From contig NZ_CP060723.1 in NCBI RefSeq assembly GCF_014395225.1, positions 4,340,001-4,404,000 on the forward strand: a DNA stretch of 64,000 bases, in the 5' to 3' direction. This document shows positions 34,195 to 43,592 of the stretch, piece by piece; the stretch's first letter is position 1, and each line of letters opens with the position of its first letter. The stretch comes from Pedobacter roseus. GTDB taxonomy: Bacteria; Bacteroidota; Bacteroidia; Sphingobacteriales; Sphingobacteriaceae. The position numbers and the translations under genes were made by a program. The notes beneath the pieces are model-generated. The model had not been told where the DNA came from. It ran no database searches and saw nothing but the letters and a program-made list of their open reading frames with translations.

Positions 34195-35412
34195 ATGATT
34201 GATAACATACATATACAGGATAAAAGGTTCGAACTTGCCACGGGTGCCGGAAGCGATGCGATACATAAGGACCCGCAATATTCTTACGCAGTTACACAAC
34301 TAACAGAAAATGGTAAAACCGGTACCGGCCTTGCCTTCACCCTCGGTGCGGGCAACGACCTGGTTTGCCATGCTGCAAAATTTTATGCTGATACTTTAAA
34401 AGGGATTGAAATAGAAGAACTGATGGCTAATTTCGGCAACACGTTTAAAACCTTATCAAACGAACAGCAATTCAGGTGGTTAGGTCCACATAAAGGCGTG
34501 GTACATTTGGGTTTAGCCTCTGTAACCAATGCCTGCTTCGATCTTTGGGCGAAGAAACGGAATGTCCCACTTTGGAAATTACTGATTGATTTAAGTCCTG
34601 AAGAAATAGTAAATACCCTCGATTTATCCTACTTGGAAGATGTGCTCACCAGAGAAGAAGCCATCGAAATGCTGCAAAGTCAGGCAGATTCGAAAAAATC
34701 GAGGACAGGGATTTTGGAAACGGGTTATCCGGGTTACGATACTTCTGTAGGCTGGTTTAATTACGATGACGAAAAGGTACGCGAAAACTGCAAAAAAGCA
34801 ATTGATAACGGTTTTACCGCGATGAAACTAAAAGTGGGTTCAACCGATCCAAAACGCGATATCCGAAGGGCAAACATTGTAAGAGAAGTTGCAGGAGAAA
34901 CCTCAAAAGTAATGCTCGATGCCAACCAACAATGGACTTTGCCACAGGCCATTTCCATCTGTAATGAGCTAAAACAGATGAACCCCTACTGGGTTGAAGA
35001 ACCCACCCACCCCGATGATGTTTTGGCACACCAAACCCTGGCAAAAGCCATTGCTCCTGTAAAACTGGCTTTGGGTGAACACGTGCCCAACCGCATTATT
35101 TTTAAAAATTATTTACAAACCGGCTGCACCAGTTTTGCCCAGGTAGATGCCGTACGGGTGGGTGGTGTAAGTGAATTTATTACCATCAGTTTAATGTGCA
35201 AAAAATTTGGCGTTCCGGTAGTGCCACATGTTGGTGATATGGGCCAGCTTCACCAGCACCTTGTATTGTTTAACCACATTGCCATGGGGCACGAAGCCCT
35301 GTTTTTAGAACACATCCCACACTTAAAACAACATTTTGTTAACCCCATTAAAATTGAAAACGGTGTGTACATCACGCCACAAGAAGCAGGAAGTAGTTGC
35401 GACTTAAAATAA
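34195..35412 (+). CDS. fucD: L-fuconate dehydratase (enolase superfamily)
   Basis: 405 residues, somewhat shorter than the ~440-residue founder enzymes. The enolase-superfamily barrel shows the KxK base (AMKLKVGST), metal ligands Asp in VMLDANQQW, Glu in YWVEEPTHPDD and Glu in ALGEHVPNR, and the His-Asp region VVPHVGDMGQLHQHL. The N-terminal half has GAGNDLVCHAAKFYADTL and RWLGPHKGVVHLGLASV, typical of FucD. It dehydrates L-fuconate to 2-keto-3-deoxy-L-fuconate in the cytoplasm. Its place in the locus indicates that imported L-fucose is burned by the non-phosphorylating route; lactonase and final hydrolase or aldolase genes are not in the window. Confidence 0.92.
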   Translation: MIDNIHIQDKRFELATGAGSDAIHKDPQYSYAVTQLTENGKTGTGLAFTLGAGNDLVCHAAKFYADTLKGIEIEELMANFGNTFKTLSNEQQFRWLGPHKGVVHLGLASVTNACFDLWAKKRNVPLWKLLIDLSPEEIVNTLDLSYLEDVLTREEAIEMLQSQADSKKSRTGILETGYPGYDTSVGWFNYDDEKVRENCKKAIDNGFTAMKLKVGSTDPKRDIRRANIVREVAGETSKVMLDANQQWTLPQAISICNELKQMNPYWVEEPTHPDDVLAHQTLAKAIAPVKLALGEHVPNRIIFKNYLQTGCTSFAQVDAVRVGGVSEFITISLMCKKFGVPVVPHVGDMGQLHQHLVLFNHIAMGHEALFLEHIPHLKQHFVNPIKIENGVYITPQEAGSSCDLK

Positions 35413-35445
35413 GCTAACCAAATTATAAACCAAATTTAAACTATT

Positions 35446-38400
35446 ATGAAAAAGGTATTGAGAAAAACGTGCTTACGTTATTTTTTAACAGTACTGGCAC
35501 TTTGTTTATGCTTTTATTATGCTGGAGCACAAACCTTGATTAAAGGTAAGGTGGTCGACGCTTCCAATCAACCACTGCCTGGCGTAACCATCACCAATAC
35601 GAGCTTGAAAGACAAGAGCAAAACCATTTCTAACAGCAACGGCGAATTTAGCATCGCTGGAGAAAAAGGCAATAAACTTGAAATTACCATGGTGGGTTAT
35701 ACCAACCAACAGGTTATTGTTCAAAACCCGGAAAAAGTAAGTATTACCCTAAGCGAAAGCAACAACAAGCTCGATGAAGTGGTTGTGGTGGGTTATGGTA
35801 CACAAAAGAAAATCAACCTATCGGGTTCTGTTTCAACTGTAACAGGCAAAACACTTACTGAGCGGCCTGTACCCAATGTTCAAAATTTATTGCAGGGCCG
35901 TGTAAGCGGACTGGACGTTGTACAATCCACCGGTGAACCTGGCAGAGATGGTGCCAGCTTTAGGCTGCGTGGTTTTGGCTCTACTGGTGCTTCACCAAAT
36001 CCTTTAGTATTAATAGATGGTGTAATCGGTACGATGAGTAATTTATCACCACAGGATATTGAAAGTGTAACCGTACTAAAAGATGCATCATCGGCATCAA
36101 TATACGGTGCAAGGGCTGCAAACGGCGTAATATTGGTGACCACTAAAAAAGGTAAAGCAGGCACCAATGTAATAGAATACAATGGCAGCTACGGCCTTAG
36201 TTATGCCACTAAATATCCTGACCTGATTACCAACTCGGTAACCTACATGGAAATGTACAATCAGGCAAAAGCAAGAAGCGGTCAGCCTGCACAATATACA
36301 CAGGCACAGATTGATGCTTATAAAAATAACCCTAACAGCGAGCAATACCCGAATTTCGACTGGTTAGATTACATTTTGGGCAAAGGCCCCATCCAAAACC
36401 ACAATTTAGGTTTTTCGGGCGGTACAGATAAAAGCACCTATAATTTATCATTAAATTATCTCGATCAGGATGCCATAACCAAAGGTTACAAATACAACCG
36501 GTACAATGCCCTGTTAGATTATACCAACCGGGTACATAAAAGGGTAAAAGTGGGTACCAACATCAATTTTTCTTACGAAGATTTTAAAGCCCCATGGCTT
36601 ACCAATGAGGGGCTCCTATTATTGGCCTACGCCTCGGCACCTACATTTAAACCTTTTTTACCTGATGGCAGCGGAAGAATTGCCGATAAAGACTATACTA
36701 CAAGTGGCGGAACCAACAGAACTGTGGAAGAAGTATACAATACAGGTGGTCAGTTTACCAAAAACTATAATGTTAATGCCCAGGCTTATGTTGATGTAGA
36801 CCTTTTAAAAGGTTTAAAATGGACCACAAAAGCGGCTATAACTTTTTTCAATCAGGATTACAGGCAGCGCCAGTTTGGCACACCGTCTTTTGCTTACCAG
36901 CCAAATGCGAGCGGGGTTTACGAACAAGTTGGAAATGGTAACCCCACTTTTGTTGGTTTACAGCAAAGCTCTGCCAGAAACATCACCAAAACACTTTACA
37001 GTACATTTAATTACAACACCACATTTGCCAATGCACATAATTTAAGCGCATTAGCCGGCTACGAACAACAGGATAACCGCAGCACCAGCATTGGGGGCAA
37101 CCGCTACGATTTTCCGAACAATACCATTATGGAGCTGGATGGAAGTTCTCCCATTAATCAAAGTTTGAGTGGCAATTCGTTCGAATGGGGTTTGCAATCC
37201 TTATTTGGCAGGGTTAATTACGATTATAAAGGGAAATACCTTTTAGAAGGAAATATCAGGTATGATGGTACCTCAAGAGTAGATCCAAGATACCGCTGGG
37301 GCACTTTTGGTGGCGGATCGGCTGCCTGGAAAATATCTGAAGAAAGTTTCATCAAAGATAACGTTTCATGGATAGATAACTTAAAATTAAGGGCATCTTA
37401 TGGTGTATTGGGTAATCAGGAAATAGTTACCGAAGGAAACCCTAACTATTACCCTTACCAGGACGTACTTTCACTAACAAGCTATCCATTTTCAACTTTA
37501 AATTCTGGAGTACAACTTCTCGGTATAAACACAAAAAACTTACGCTGGGAAAAAACTGCCATTGCCGATTTCGGTTTGGATTTCGACCTGTTTAAAGGTT
37601 TGTTCGGTGCAACCCTAAGCTGGTATAACAAAAACACCACCGATATATTGGCCCGCCGTGCAGATGTACCTGCAAGCATGGGCGTAACCGCACCCGTTGT
37701 TAATGCTGGCGCCATGACAAATAAGGGGATTGAAATAGAATTGAGACACCAAAACCGAATCGGTGAGTTCACCTACGGTGCAAATTTTATATTTCACAGC
37801 TATAGAAACAAGGTAACCAAAGTATTGGCCGAAACACTCGGTACTTTTGAGGTGGGGCAACCATACAATAATTTCTTTGTTTACGATTGGATCGGGGTCT
37901 TCCAAAGTCAGGCAGAAATAGATGCTTCTCCAAAACAACCTAATTCTGGCGTATTAAAACCAGGCGATCTAAAAATAAGAGATGTGAGCGGCAATGGTAC
38001 GGTAGGTCCCGAAGATCGGATCCGCATCAGCAGATTTCCCGATTACACCTATTCCTTCAACTTAAATGCAGGTTATAAAGGCTTTAATTTAAGTGCATTT
38101 TTCCAGGGCGTACAAGGTCAAAAAGTACAGGTAGATGGCTGGGGATACGAACCCTTCAGGCAGGGCTCTCCTCCTCCATCTAAATTTTTAAATGCATGGT
38201 CGCCAACCAACCCCAGTAATACCATCCCTGCAGTATACCTTACAGGTTATCAGGGGGTATCAGGTTATACATCAACGTATTTTATTCAGGATGCCTCTTA
38301 TTTACGTTTAAAAAACCTTTACCTTTCTTATACCCTTCCGGAAGCAATCTCTAAAAAAATAGCCTCGCAGGGCATTACGGTGTATGTATCGGGAGATAAT

Positions 38401-38514
38401 TTAATTACCTGGACAAAATACGAAGGCAATGATCCGGAAAGAGCCGGTTCTGGCGCTTTCGCTCAATTCCCTCAGCTAAGGATATATACAGCAGGTTTAA
38501 AGGTTAAATTTTAA
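35446..38514 (+). CDS. SusC-like TonB-dependent outer-membrane transporter
   Basis: 1022 residues. A signal peptide (FLTVLALCLCFYYAGAQ) is followed by a carboxypeptidase-regulatory-like domain (IKGKVVDASNQPLPGVTITN), the plug (DEVVVVGYGTQKKINLSGSV, NLLQGRVSGLDVVQ, RIRG-like RLRGFGS, VLKDASSASIYGARAANGVI) and a long barrel ending LRIYTAGLKVKF. It imports oligosaccharides across the outer membrane with the SusD lipoprotein encoded next. No N-terminal signalling (STN) domain is visible, so control probably runs through the AraC regulator rather than an anti-sigma factor. Confidence 0.97.
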   Translation: MKKVLRKTCLRYFLTVLALCLCFYYAGAQTLIKGKVVDASNQPLPGVTITNTSLKDKSKTISNSNGEFSIAGEKGNKLEITMVGYTNQQVIVQNPEKVSITLSESNNKLDEVVVVGYGTQKKINLSGSVSTVTGKTLTERPVPNVQNLLQGRVSGLDVVQSTGEPGRDGASFRLRGFGSTGASPNPLVLIDGVIGTMSNLSPQDIESVTVLKDASSASIYGARAANGVILVTTKKGKAGTNVIEYNGSYGLSYATKYPDLITNSVTYMEMYNQAKARSGQPAQYTQAQIDAYKNNPNSEQYPNFDWLDYILGKGPIQNHNLGFSGGTDKSTYNLSLNYLDQDAITKGYKYNRYNALLDYTNRVHKRVKVGTNINFSYEDFKAPWLTNEGLLLLAYASAPTFKPFLPDGSGRIADKDYTTSGGTNRTVEEVYNTGGQFTKNYNVNAQAYVDVDLLKGLKWTTKAAITFFNQDYRQRQFGTPSFAYQPNASGVYEQVGNGNPTFVGLQQSSARNITKTLYSTFNYNTTFANAHNLSALAGYEQQDNRSTSIGGNRYDFPNNTIMELDGSSPINQSLSGNSFEWGLQSLFGRVNYDYKGKYLLEGNIRYDGTSRVDPRYRWGTFGGGSAAWKISEESFIKDNVSWIDNLKLRASYGVLGNQEIVTEGNPNYYPYQDVLSLTSYPFSTLNSGVQLLGINTKNLRWEKTAIADFGLDFDLFKGLFGATLSWYNKNTTDILARRADVPASMGVTAPVVNAGAMTNKGIEIELRHQNRIGEFTYGANFIFHSYRNKVTKVLAETLGTFEVGQPYNNFFVYDWIGVFQSQAEIDASPKQPNSGVLKPGDLKIRDVSGNGTVGPEDRIRISRFPDYTYSFNLNAGYKGFNLSAFFQGVQGQKVQVDGWGYEPFRQGSPPPSKFLNAWSPTNPSNTIPAVYLTGYQGVSGYTSTYFIQDASYLRLKNLYLSYTLPEAISKKIASQGITVYVSGDNLITWTKYEGNDPERAGSGAFAQFPQLRIYTAGLKVKF

Positions 38515-38562
38515 CCTGTTAAAAAATAAAGGTAAAATATTTTGTACTTAAAAATATATAAG

Positions 38563-40083
38563 ATGAAAACGAAACAAACCAGCATATCTTTAATTATTCT
38601 GATCATAATTGGATTGTTTACCGCTTGCCAAAAGGATTTTCTGGATAAAAACCCTACAACAGCCATCTCTGCTGAGGCTTTTTGGAAAAGTGATGCCGAT
38701 GTACAACTGGCACTAACAGGAGTATACAAGCGCTTGCAGAATGGCTTTTTAGGTCACCGTAAATTATGGCTCGACACCTATTCAGATAATGCACTGGACA
38801 GGCATTCTTTTTACGGCTTTGGTAACTTAACGCAAGGAATTGTAAACTCAAGTAACGTACCTACGGCATTTTACGACATTCCATACCAGGGAATAGCGGG
38901 CTGTAATTACTTTTTAGATAATGTAGATAAGGCACCAACTGCAGAAGCCAGCAAAACAATTTATAAAGCTGAAGTACGCTTTTTAAGGGCCATGTTTTAT
39001 TTTGAGCTGGAACAGGCATTTGGCGGAGTAATTTTATACAAAAGCGTACCGGCATCAGTTGAAGCGGCAAAAATTAAACAAAGCACAAAAGAAGAGGTTT
39101 TAAAGTTTGTACATGATGAACTGGATTTTGCTATCGCTAATCTACCTGATGTAGCCTATAACGGCCATGCGGTAAAGGGAAGCGCCCAGGCCCTGCAGGC
39201 CAAAGTTTATCTTACCGAACAAAACTGGCCAAAAGCAGTAGAATTTGCAAACGCCGTAATTACCGGAGGCAAATATCAGATTTATCAGGGAGGCTACTCC
39301 AACCTTTTCCTTAGCGCTACCCAGCAAAGTAATCCCGAAATTATATTCTCTACTAAATATCTTTCGCCTAACAACCCACAGGGCAATGAGGGTGTATTAG
39401 TAGAAGTGGCCTGGTATGGCTCAATAGCTCCGTACCAAAACCTGGTTGATGAATATGAAATGACCAATGGAAAAATGATTGCTGAAACCGGCTCAGGTTA
39501 CAATGCTGCAAACCCCTATGCCAACAGGGATCCCCGTTTAAAATTTACCATAAAAGTACCTACAGAGAAATACATCAATCCTGATGGATCGGAATTTAAA
39601 GAAACAGATCCCCTTTTAACCACCTACGTACAAAAGAAATACATCGATTTATCAAAACTGCCATTCGACAGGACTAAAATTCCGGTTACTGATCAAAACA
39701 TCATCCATCTCCGTTATGCCGATGTACTATTGATGTATGCTGAAGCCAAAAATGAAGTAAGCGGTCCGGATTTAACCATATATGATGCTTTAGATGCCAT
39801 CAGAACAAGAAAAAGTGTCGAAATGCCGCGCGTAGATCAAACCGTTTACAACACCAAAGATAAACTAAGAGATTTTATCCTCCATGAGAGAAGAATTGAA
39901 CTTGCCCTTGAAGGACAACGTTATTATGATCTTAAAAGAAGAAACCTTACGGATACCAAATTGACGCCACTTAAAAATCCGGCAGGGGTGCCTTTAAAGT
40001 TCGGGGAGAAAAATAATGTGTTGCCATTTCCTCAAGGTGAGCTGGATAAAAATAAACAGCTACAGCAAAACCCACTTTATTAA
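38563..40083 (+). CDS. SusD-like surface glycan-binding lipoprotein
   Basis: 506 residues from the ATG at 38563; the frame opens earlier at a TTG, but the lipoprotein signal MKTKQTSISLIILIIIGLFT with lipobox FTAC begins here. SusD/RagB features follow: CQKDFLDKNPTTAISAEAFW, VRFLRAMFYFELEQAFGG (TPR helix), and the C-terminal IIHLRYADVLLMYAEAKNE and ILHERRIELALEGQRYYDLKR. It forms the lid of the SusC transporter. It is separated from SusC by 48 bp. Confidence 0.96.
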   Translation: MKTKQTSISLIILIIIGLFTACQKDFLDKNPTTAISAEAFWKSDADVQLALTGVYKRLQNGFLGHRKLWLDTYSDNALDRHSFYGFGNLTQGIVNSSNVPTAFYDIPYQGIAGCNYFLDNVDKAPTAEASKTIYKAEVRFLRAMFYFELEQAFGGVILYKSVPASVEAAKIKQSTKEEVLKFVHDELDFAIANLPDVAYNGHAVKGSAQALQAKVYLTEQNWPKAVEFANAVITGGKYQIYQGGYSNLFLSATQQSNPEIIFSTKYLSPNNPQGNEGVLVEVAWYGSIAPYQNLVDEYEMTNGKMIAETGSGYNAANPYANRDPRLKFTIKVPTEKYINPDGSEFKETDPLLTTYVQKKYIDLSKLPFDRTKIPVTDQNIIHLRYADVLLMYAEAKNEVSGPDLTIYDALDAIRTRKSVEMPRVDQTVYNTKDKLRDFILHERRIELALEGQRYYDLKRRNLTDTKLTPLKNPAGVPLKFGEKNNVLPFPQGELDKNKQLQQNPLY

Positions 40084-40093
40084 TCCAACGGAT

Positions 40094-41746
40094 ATGATCA
40101 GCACCATAGATATTGCAATCACCATAGCCTATATATTATTTATAGTAACCATAGGACTTTGGACGGGCACAAGAAAGAAAAAAAACCAGGAAACCACCAG
40201 TGGAGAATATTTTCTGGCGGGCAAAAGCCTTAAATGGCCAATGATCGGTTTAGCCCTGTTCGCTACCAATATCTCTTGTCTGCATTTGGTCAGTTTGGCA
40301 CAAAGCGGATTCGATAGCGGTCTTTTAAACGGTAATTTCGAGTGGATGGCGGCTTTTACCCTCATTCTTTTGGCTTTACTGTTTATTCCCTTTTATATCC
40401 GCTCGGGTATATCTACCCTACCCGATTTCTTAGAACGCCGTTATAATCGCGCCTGCAGAGATTGGCTCGCGTTTATTTCTATTCTATCAGCCATTATCAT
40501 CCACATTGCCTTTTCGTTTTTGGCAGGTGGCATTGTACTCGAAACTTTATTCGGCATCAACATGTACACCAGCATTATCGTAATTGCAGCATTAACTGGC
40601 TTGTACACCATTATTGGCGGCTTAAAAGCGGTGGTAGTTACCGAAACGATACAGAGTTTGGTTTTAATTACAGGTGCCATTATTATAACCGTATTCGCCT
40701 GGAACAAAATAGGTGGCTGGGAACAGATGACAGCTGTACTGCAGAAAGAAAGTGCGATGGATAAAATCAGCATGTTACGGCCAATTGGCGATGCAAGCGG
40801 AATGAGCTGGGTGGCAGTGTTTTTGGGTTACCCGATTCTCGGTATCTGGTACTGGTGCGCCGATCAAACCATTGTACAGCGTGTATTGGGTGCCAAAGAT
40901 GAAAACCATGCCCGCGTTGGTGCACTTTTTTGTGGTTTTATTAAAATTTTACCTGTATTTATTTTCGTATTGCCAGGCCTGTTTGCTTACACCCTGTATA
41001 AATCGGGAACAATGGACCTAAGCTCCCTGCAGCATGTTGGGGCCAACGGCGAAAGCGTATTAAATACCAAAGGGATTTACACCTTAATGATTACCCAGCT
41101 TTTGCCTAAAGGATTGGTGGGGATATTGGTGGCTGCCCTTTTATCAGGATTAATGAGCCAGATTGCAGGTGCCTTAAACTCTATAGCTACCCTGAGCAGT
41201 TATGACCTGTACAAACGCTTTAAACCCGAAACTACCGACAAAAAACTGGTAAGCGTAGGCCGTTGGTCGGCGGGAATTGCCTTAGTGGTTTCAATTGGCT
41301 TATTGCCACTGCTAAACAGTTATCAAAGTTTATTTGAAGGGATAAACGATGTAATTGCACACATTGCCCCTCCCATAACCTGCGTATTTTTGCTGGGGGT
41401 TTTCTGGAAAAAAGCTTCAGCTAAAGGGGCACAATATACCTTACTGATCGGTTCCATATTGGGTGTTGCGGTATTTATCGTCAATAAGGTATATGGTGCA
41501 GAAACCTTCATCGGGCAAATTCCATTTATGATGATGGCATTTTACCTCTTCTGCGCATGTGTAATTACCCAGGTCGTATTTTCATACCTCTACCCAGTAA
41601 AACATACGGCACAAAGTGAAGTATTATACTGGAAATCAATCTGGGAACCCTTACAGCGCAAAGGCTGGAGCGGAATAGGCAATTATAAGGTACTATCGGC
41701 TGTTTTACTGCTAATCATGGGCGTTTTATATGTCTGTTTTAAATAA
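40094..41746 (+). CDS. Sodium:solute symporter (SSS family)
   Basis: 550 residues from the ATG at 40094; the open frame begins inside SusD at 40016. About 14 hydrophobic helices are visible. SSS-family landmarks include YFLAGKSLKWPMIGLALFAT, LPDFLERRYNRACRDWLAF, IGGLKAVVVTETIQSLVLI and GYPILGIWYWCADQTIVQRVLGAKDE, which resembles SglT-type sugar symporters. It likely carries the released monosaccharide, L-fucose by context, across the inner membrane with sodium. Confidence 0.93.
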   Translation: MISTIDIAITIAYILFIVTIGLWTGTRKKKNQETTSGEYFLAGKSLKWPMIGLALFATNISCLHLVSLAQSGFDSGLLNGNFEWMAAFTLILLALLFIPFYIRSGISTLPDFLERRYNRACRDWLAFISILSAIIIHIAFSFLAGGIVLETLFGINMYTSIIVIAALTGLYTIIGGLKAVVVTETIQSLVLITGAIIITVFAWNKIGGWEQMTAVLQKESAMDKISMLRPIGDASGMSWVAVFLGYPILGIWYWCADQTIVQRVLGAKDENHARVGALFCGFIKILPVFIFVLPGLFAYTLYKSGTMDLSSLQHVGANGESVLNTKGIYTLMITQLLPKGLVGILVAALLSGLMSQIAGALNSIATLSSYDLYKRFKPETTDKKLVSVGRWSAGIALVVSIGLLPLLNSYQSLFEGINDVIAHIAPPITCVFLLGVFWKKASAKGAQYTLLIGSILGVAVFIVNKVYGAETFIGQIPFMMMAFYLFCACVITQVVFSYLYPVKHTAQSEVLYWKSIWEPLQRKGWSGIGNYKVLSAVLLLIMGVLYVCFK

Positions 41747-41776
41747 AATCTTTAAAAATCATTTTAATTAAAAAAT

Positions 41777-43087
41777 ATGAAATTCATAAAGTACACCATC
41801 TTATTGTTGCTGAGCCTGAGTATAAGTTTAGCAATAAATGCGCAGACCAAAAGCCCAAAATCGTCAACCATGGGCGATTTTATGGATAAACGTTTTGGCA
41901 TGTTTATCCATTGGGGGCCGGTAAGTTTGCGCGGTACCGAAATTGGCTGGAGCCGCGGAGACCAGGTTGAAGTAAATGATTACGATAACTTATACAAAGA
42001 ATTTAACCCTGTTTTATTTGATGCCGATGCCGTTGTAAAAACCGCTAAAGATGCCGGCATGAAATACCTCACCATCACCGCCAGGCACCATGACGGATTT
42101 TGCTTATGGCCAACAGCATATACCGATTTCAATATTAAAAATACTCCTTACAAAAAGGACATTGTGGGTGCACTAAACGAAGCCTGCAAAAAGCAGGGCA
42201 TTAAATTCTGTATTTATTATTCAGTGCTGGATTGGCACCACCCTGATTATCCTATACACTCTCCAAAAAATCAAACAATAGATCCAAAATCGGATATGAA
42301 CCGGTATTTGTTGTACATGAAAAACCAGTTAAAAGAACTGATCACCAATTACGACCCTTATATGCTCTGGTTTGATGGTCAATGGGAAAAACCCTGGACA
42401 GATGAAATGGGTAAAGACCTGTACGCCTACCTCAAAAAACTGAAACCCGATGTAATTACCAATAACCGCCTGGGAAAAGAATTTGCAGCGATGGAAAATA
42501 AAAACATCGATGCATCTAAAATGATTGGCGATTACGATACGCCCGAGCAGGTGGTAGGCAAGCTAAACATGACAACACCTTGGGAAAGCTGTTTTACCAT
42601 TTGTAACCAGTGGGCCTGGAAACCAAATGATAAAATGAAATCGCTAAAGCAATGCCTCGATATTGTTTCTAAAACTGCGGGTGGCAATGGTAATCTGTTA
42701 TTAAACGTTGGCCCCATGCCTGATGGAAGGATTGAAGCCCGGCAGGCAGACCGCTTAAAAGAAATAGGCGATTGGCTAAAAGTTAACGGCGAAGCCATCT
42801 ATGGTACATTAGGCGGTCCTTACCAGCCCAATAATGATTATGCAACCACCAGAAAGGGCAATAAAATGTATTTGCACATACTTAATACCAATATAGCTAA
42901 ATTGAATTTAAAAGCTATCCCTGGCCGAAAAGTAAAGAAAGCATCTCTTTTAAACGGACAGGCGGTTGATGTGGTTCAAAACAGTGATATTTCGATAACA
43001 CTTCCTGCCAGTCAGGCGGATAAATTAAATTACATCATTGTTTTGGAACTAAACGGAAATGCTGAAGATATCCAGATCATCAAATAA
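41777..43087 (+). CDS. Alpha-L-fucosidase, GH29
   Basis: 436 residues with a signal peptide (TILLLLSLSISLAINAQ). GH29 landmarks are RFGMFIHWGPVSLRG, MKYLTITARHHDGFCLW, FCIYYSVLDWHHPDYP and the nucleophile D200 in PYMLWFDGQWEKPW. NGNLLLNVGPMPDGRI closes the catalytic domain, and a small beta-domain follows. It removes alpha-linked L-fucose from glycans in the periplasm or at the surface. Confidence 0.96.
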   Translation: MKFIKYTILLLLSLSISLAINAQTKSPKSSTMGDFMDKRFGMFIHWGPVSLRGTEIGWSRGDQVEVNDYDNLYKEFNPVLFDADAVVKTAKDAGMKYLTITARHHDGFCLWPTAYTDFNIKNTPYKKDIVGALNEACKKQGIKFCIYYSVLDWHHPDYPIHSPKNQTIDPKSDMNRYLLYMKNQLKELITNYDPYMLWFDGQWEKPWTDEMGKDLYAYLKKLKPDVITNNRLGKEFAAMENKNIDASKMIGDYDTPEQVVGKLNMTTPWESCFTICNQWAWKPNDKMKSLKQCLDIVSKTAGGNGNLLLNVGPMPDGRIEARQADRLKEIGDWLKVNGEAIYGTLGGPYQPNNDYATTRKGNKMYLHILNTNIAKLNLKAIPGRKVKKASLLNGQAVDVVQNSDISITLPASQADKLNYIIVLELNGNAEDIQIIK

Positions 43088-43094
43088 GTCAGAT

Positions 43095-43553
43095 ATGAAA
43101 AACTTAAAAAACAGGTATGGCTTGATGTTTATGCCATTACTAATCCTTTTAGCCTGCAATACCACTACAAAACCCGAACAATCGGGTTTTGACCAAAAAG
43201 ATGCGGAACAGAAAGTAAAACGCTACGGTTCAATAACCGGAATAAAACCAGAACAAATTGCGGCTTATAAAAAATTACATGCTGCAGCATGGCCCGGGGT
43301 ATTAAAAAAAATAACCGAATGCAACATCCATAACTATTCAATCTACCTCAAAGAAATAGAAGGGAAACCCTATTTATTCAGTTATTTCGAATACACCGGA
43401 AAAGATTTCGATGCAGATATGAAAAAAATGGCTGCTGATACCACTACCCAACGTTGGTGGAAAGAAACCGCGCCCATGCAAATTCCCCTGCCTGATGCCG
43501 CTGCAAAAGGCGAAACCTGGAGTGGCATGGAAGAAGTTTTCCATCAGGATTAA
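43095..43553 (+). CDS. L-rhamnose/L-fucose mutarotase-family lipoprotein
   Basis: 152 residues from the ATG at 43095, eight bases after the GH29 gene. The N-terminus is a lipoprotein signal with lipobox LLAC (MFMPLLILLACNTTTKP). The rest matches the RhaM (DUF718) ferredoxin-like mutarotase fold: KRYGSITGIKPEQIAAYKKL, HAAAWPGVLKKITECNIHNY, LFSYFEYTG and TQRWWKETAPMQIPL. Known RhaM proteins are about 105 residues and cytoplasmic; this one is predicted to be exported and anchored. It would interconvert anomers of the sugar released by the fucosidases. Confidence 0.88.
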   Translation: MKNLKNRYGLMFMPLLILLACNTTTKPEQSGFDQKDAEQKVKRYGSITGIKPEQIAAYKKLHAAAWPGVLKKITECNIHNYSIYLKEIEGKPYLFSYFEYTGKDFDADMKKMAADTTTQRWWKETAPMQIPLPDAAAKGETWSGMEEVFHQD

Positions 43554-43592
43554 GGCTAGCCAATAATTAATTAAAAAATCATCTCAACTATA

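Noticed and set aside
40016..40093. Longer N-terminus for the sodium symporter
   Set aside because: It lies within the SusD coding region in another frame; the ATG at 40094 directly precedes the first membrane helix.
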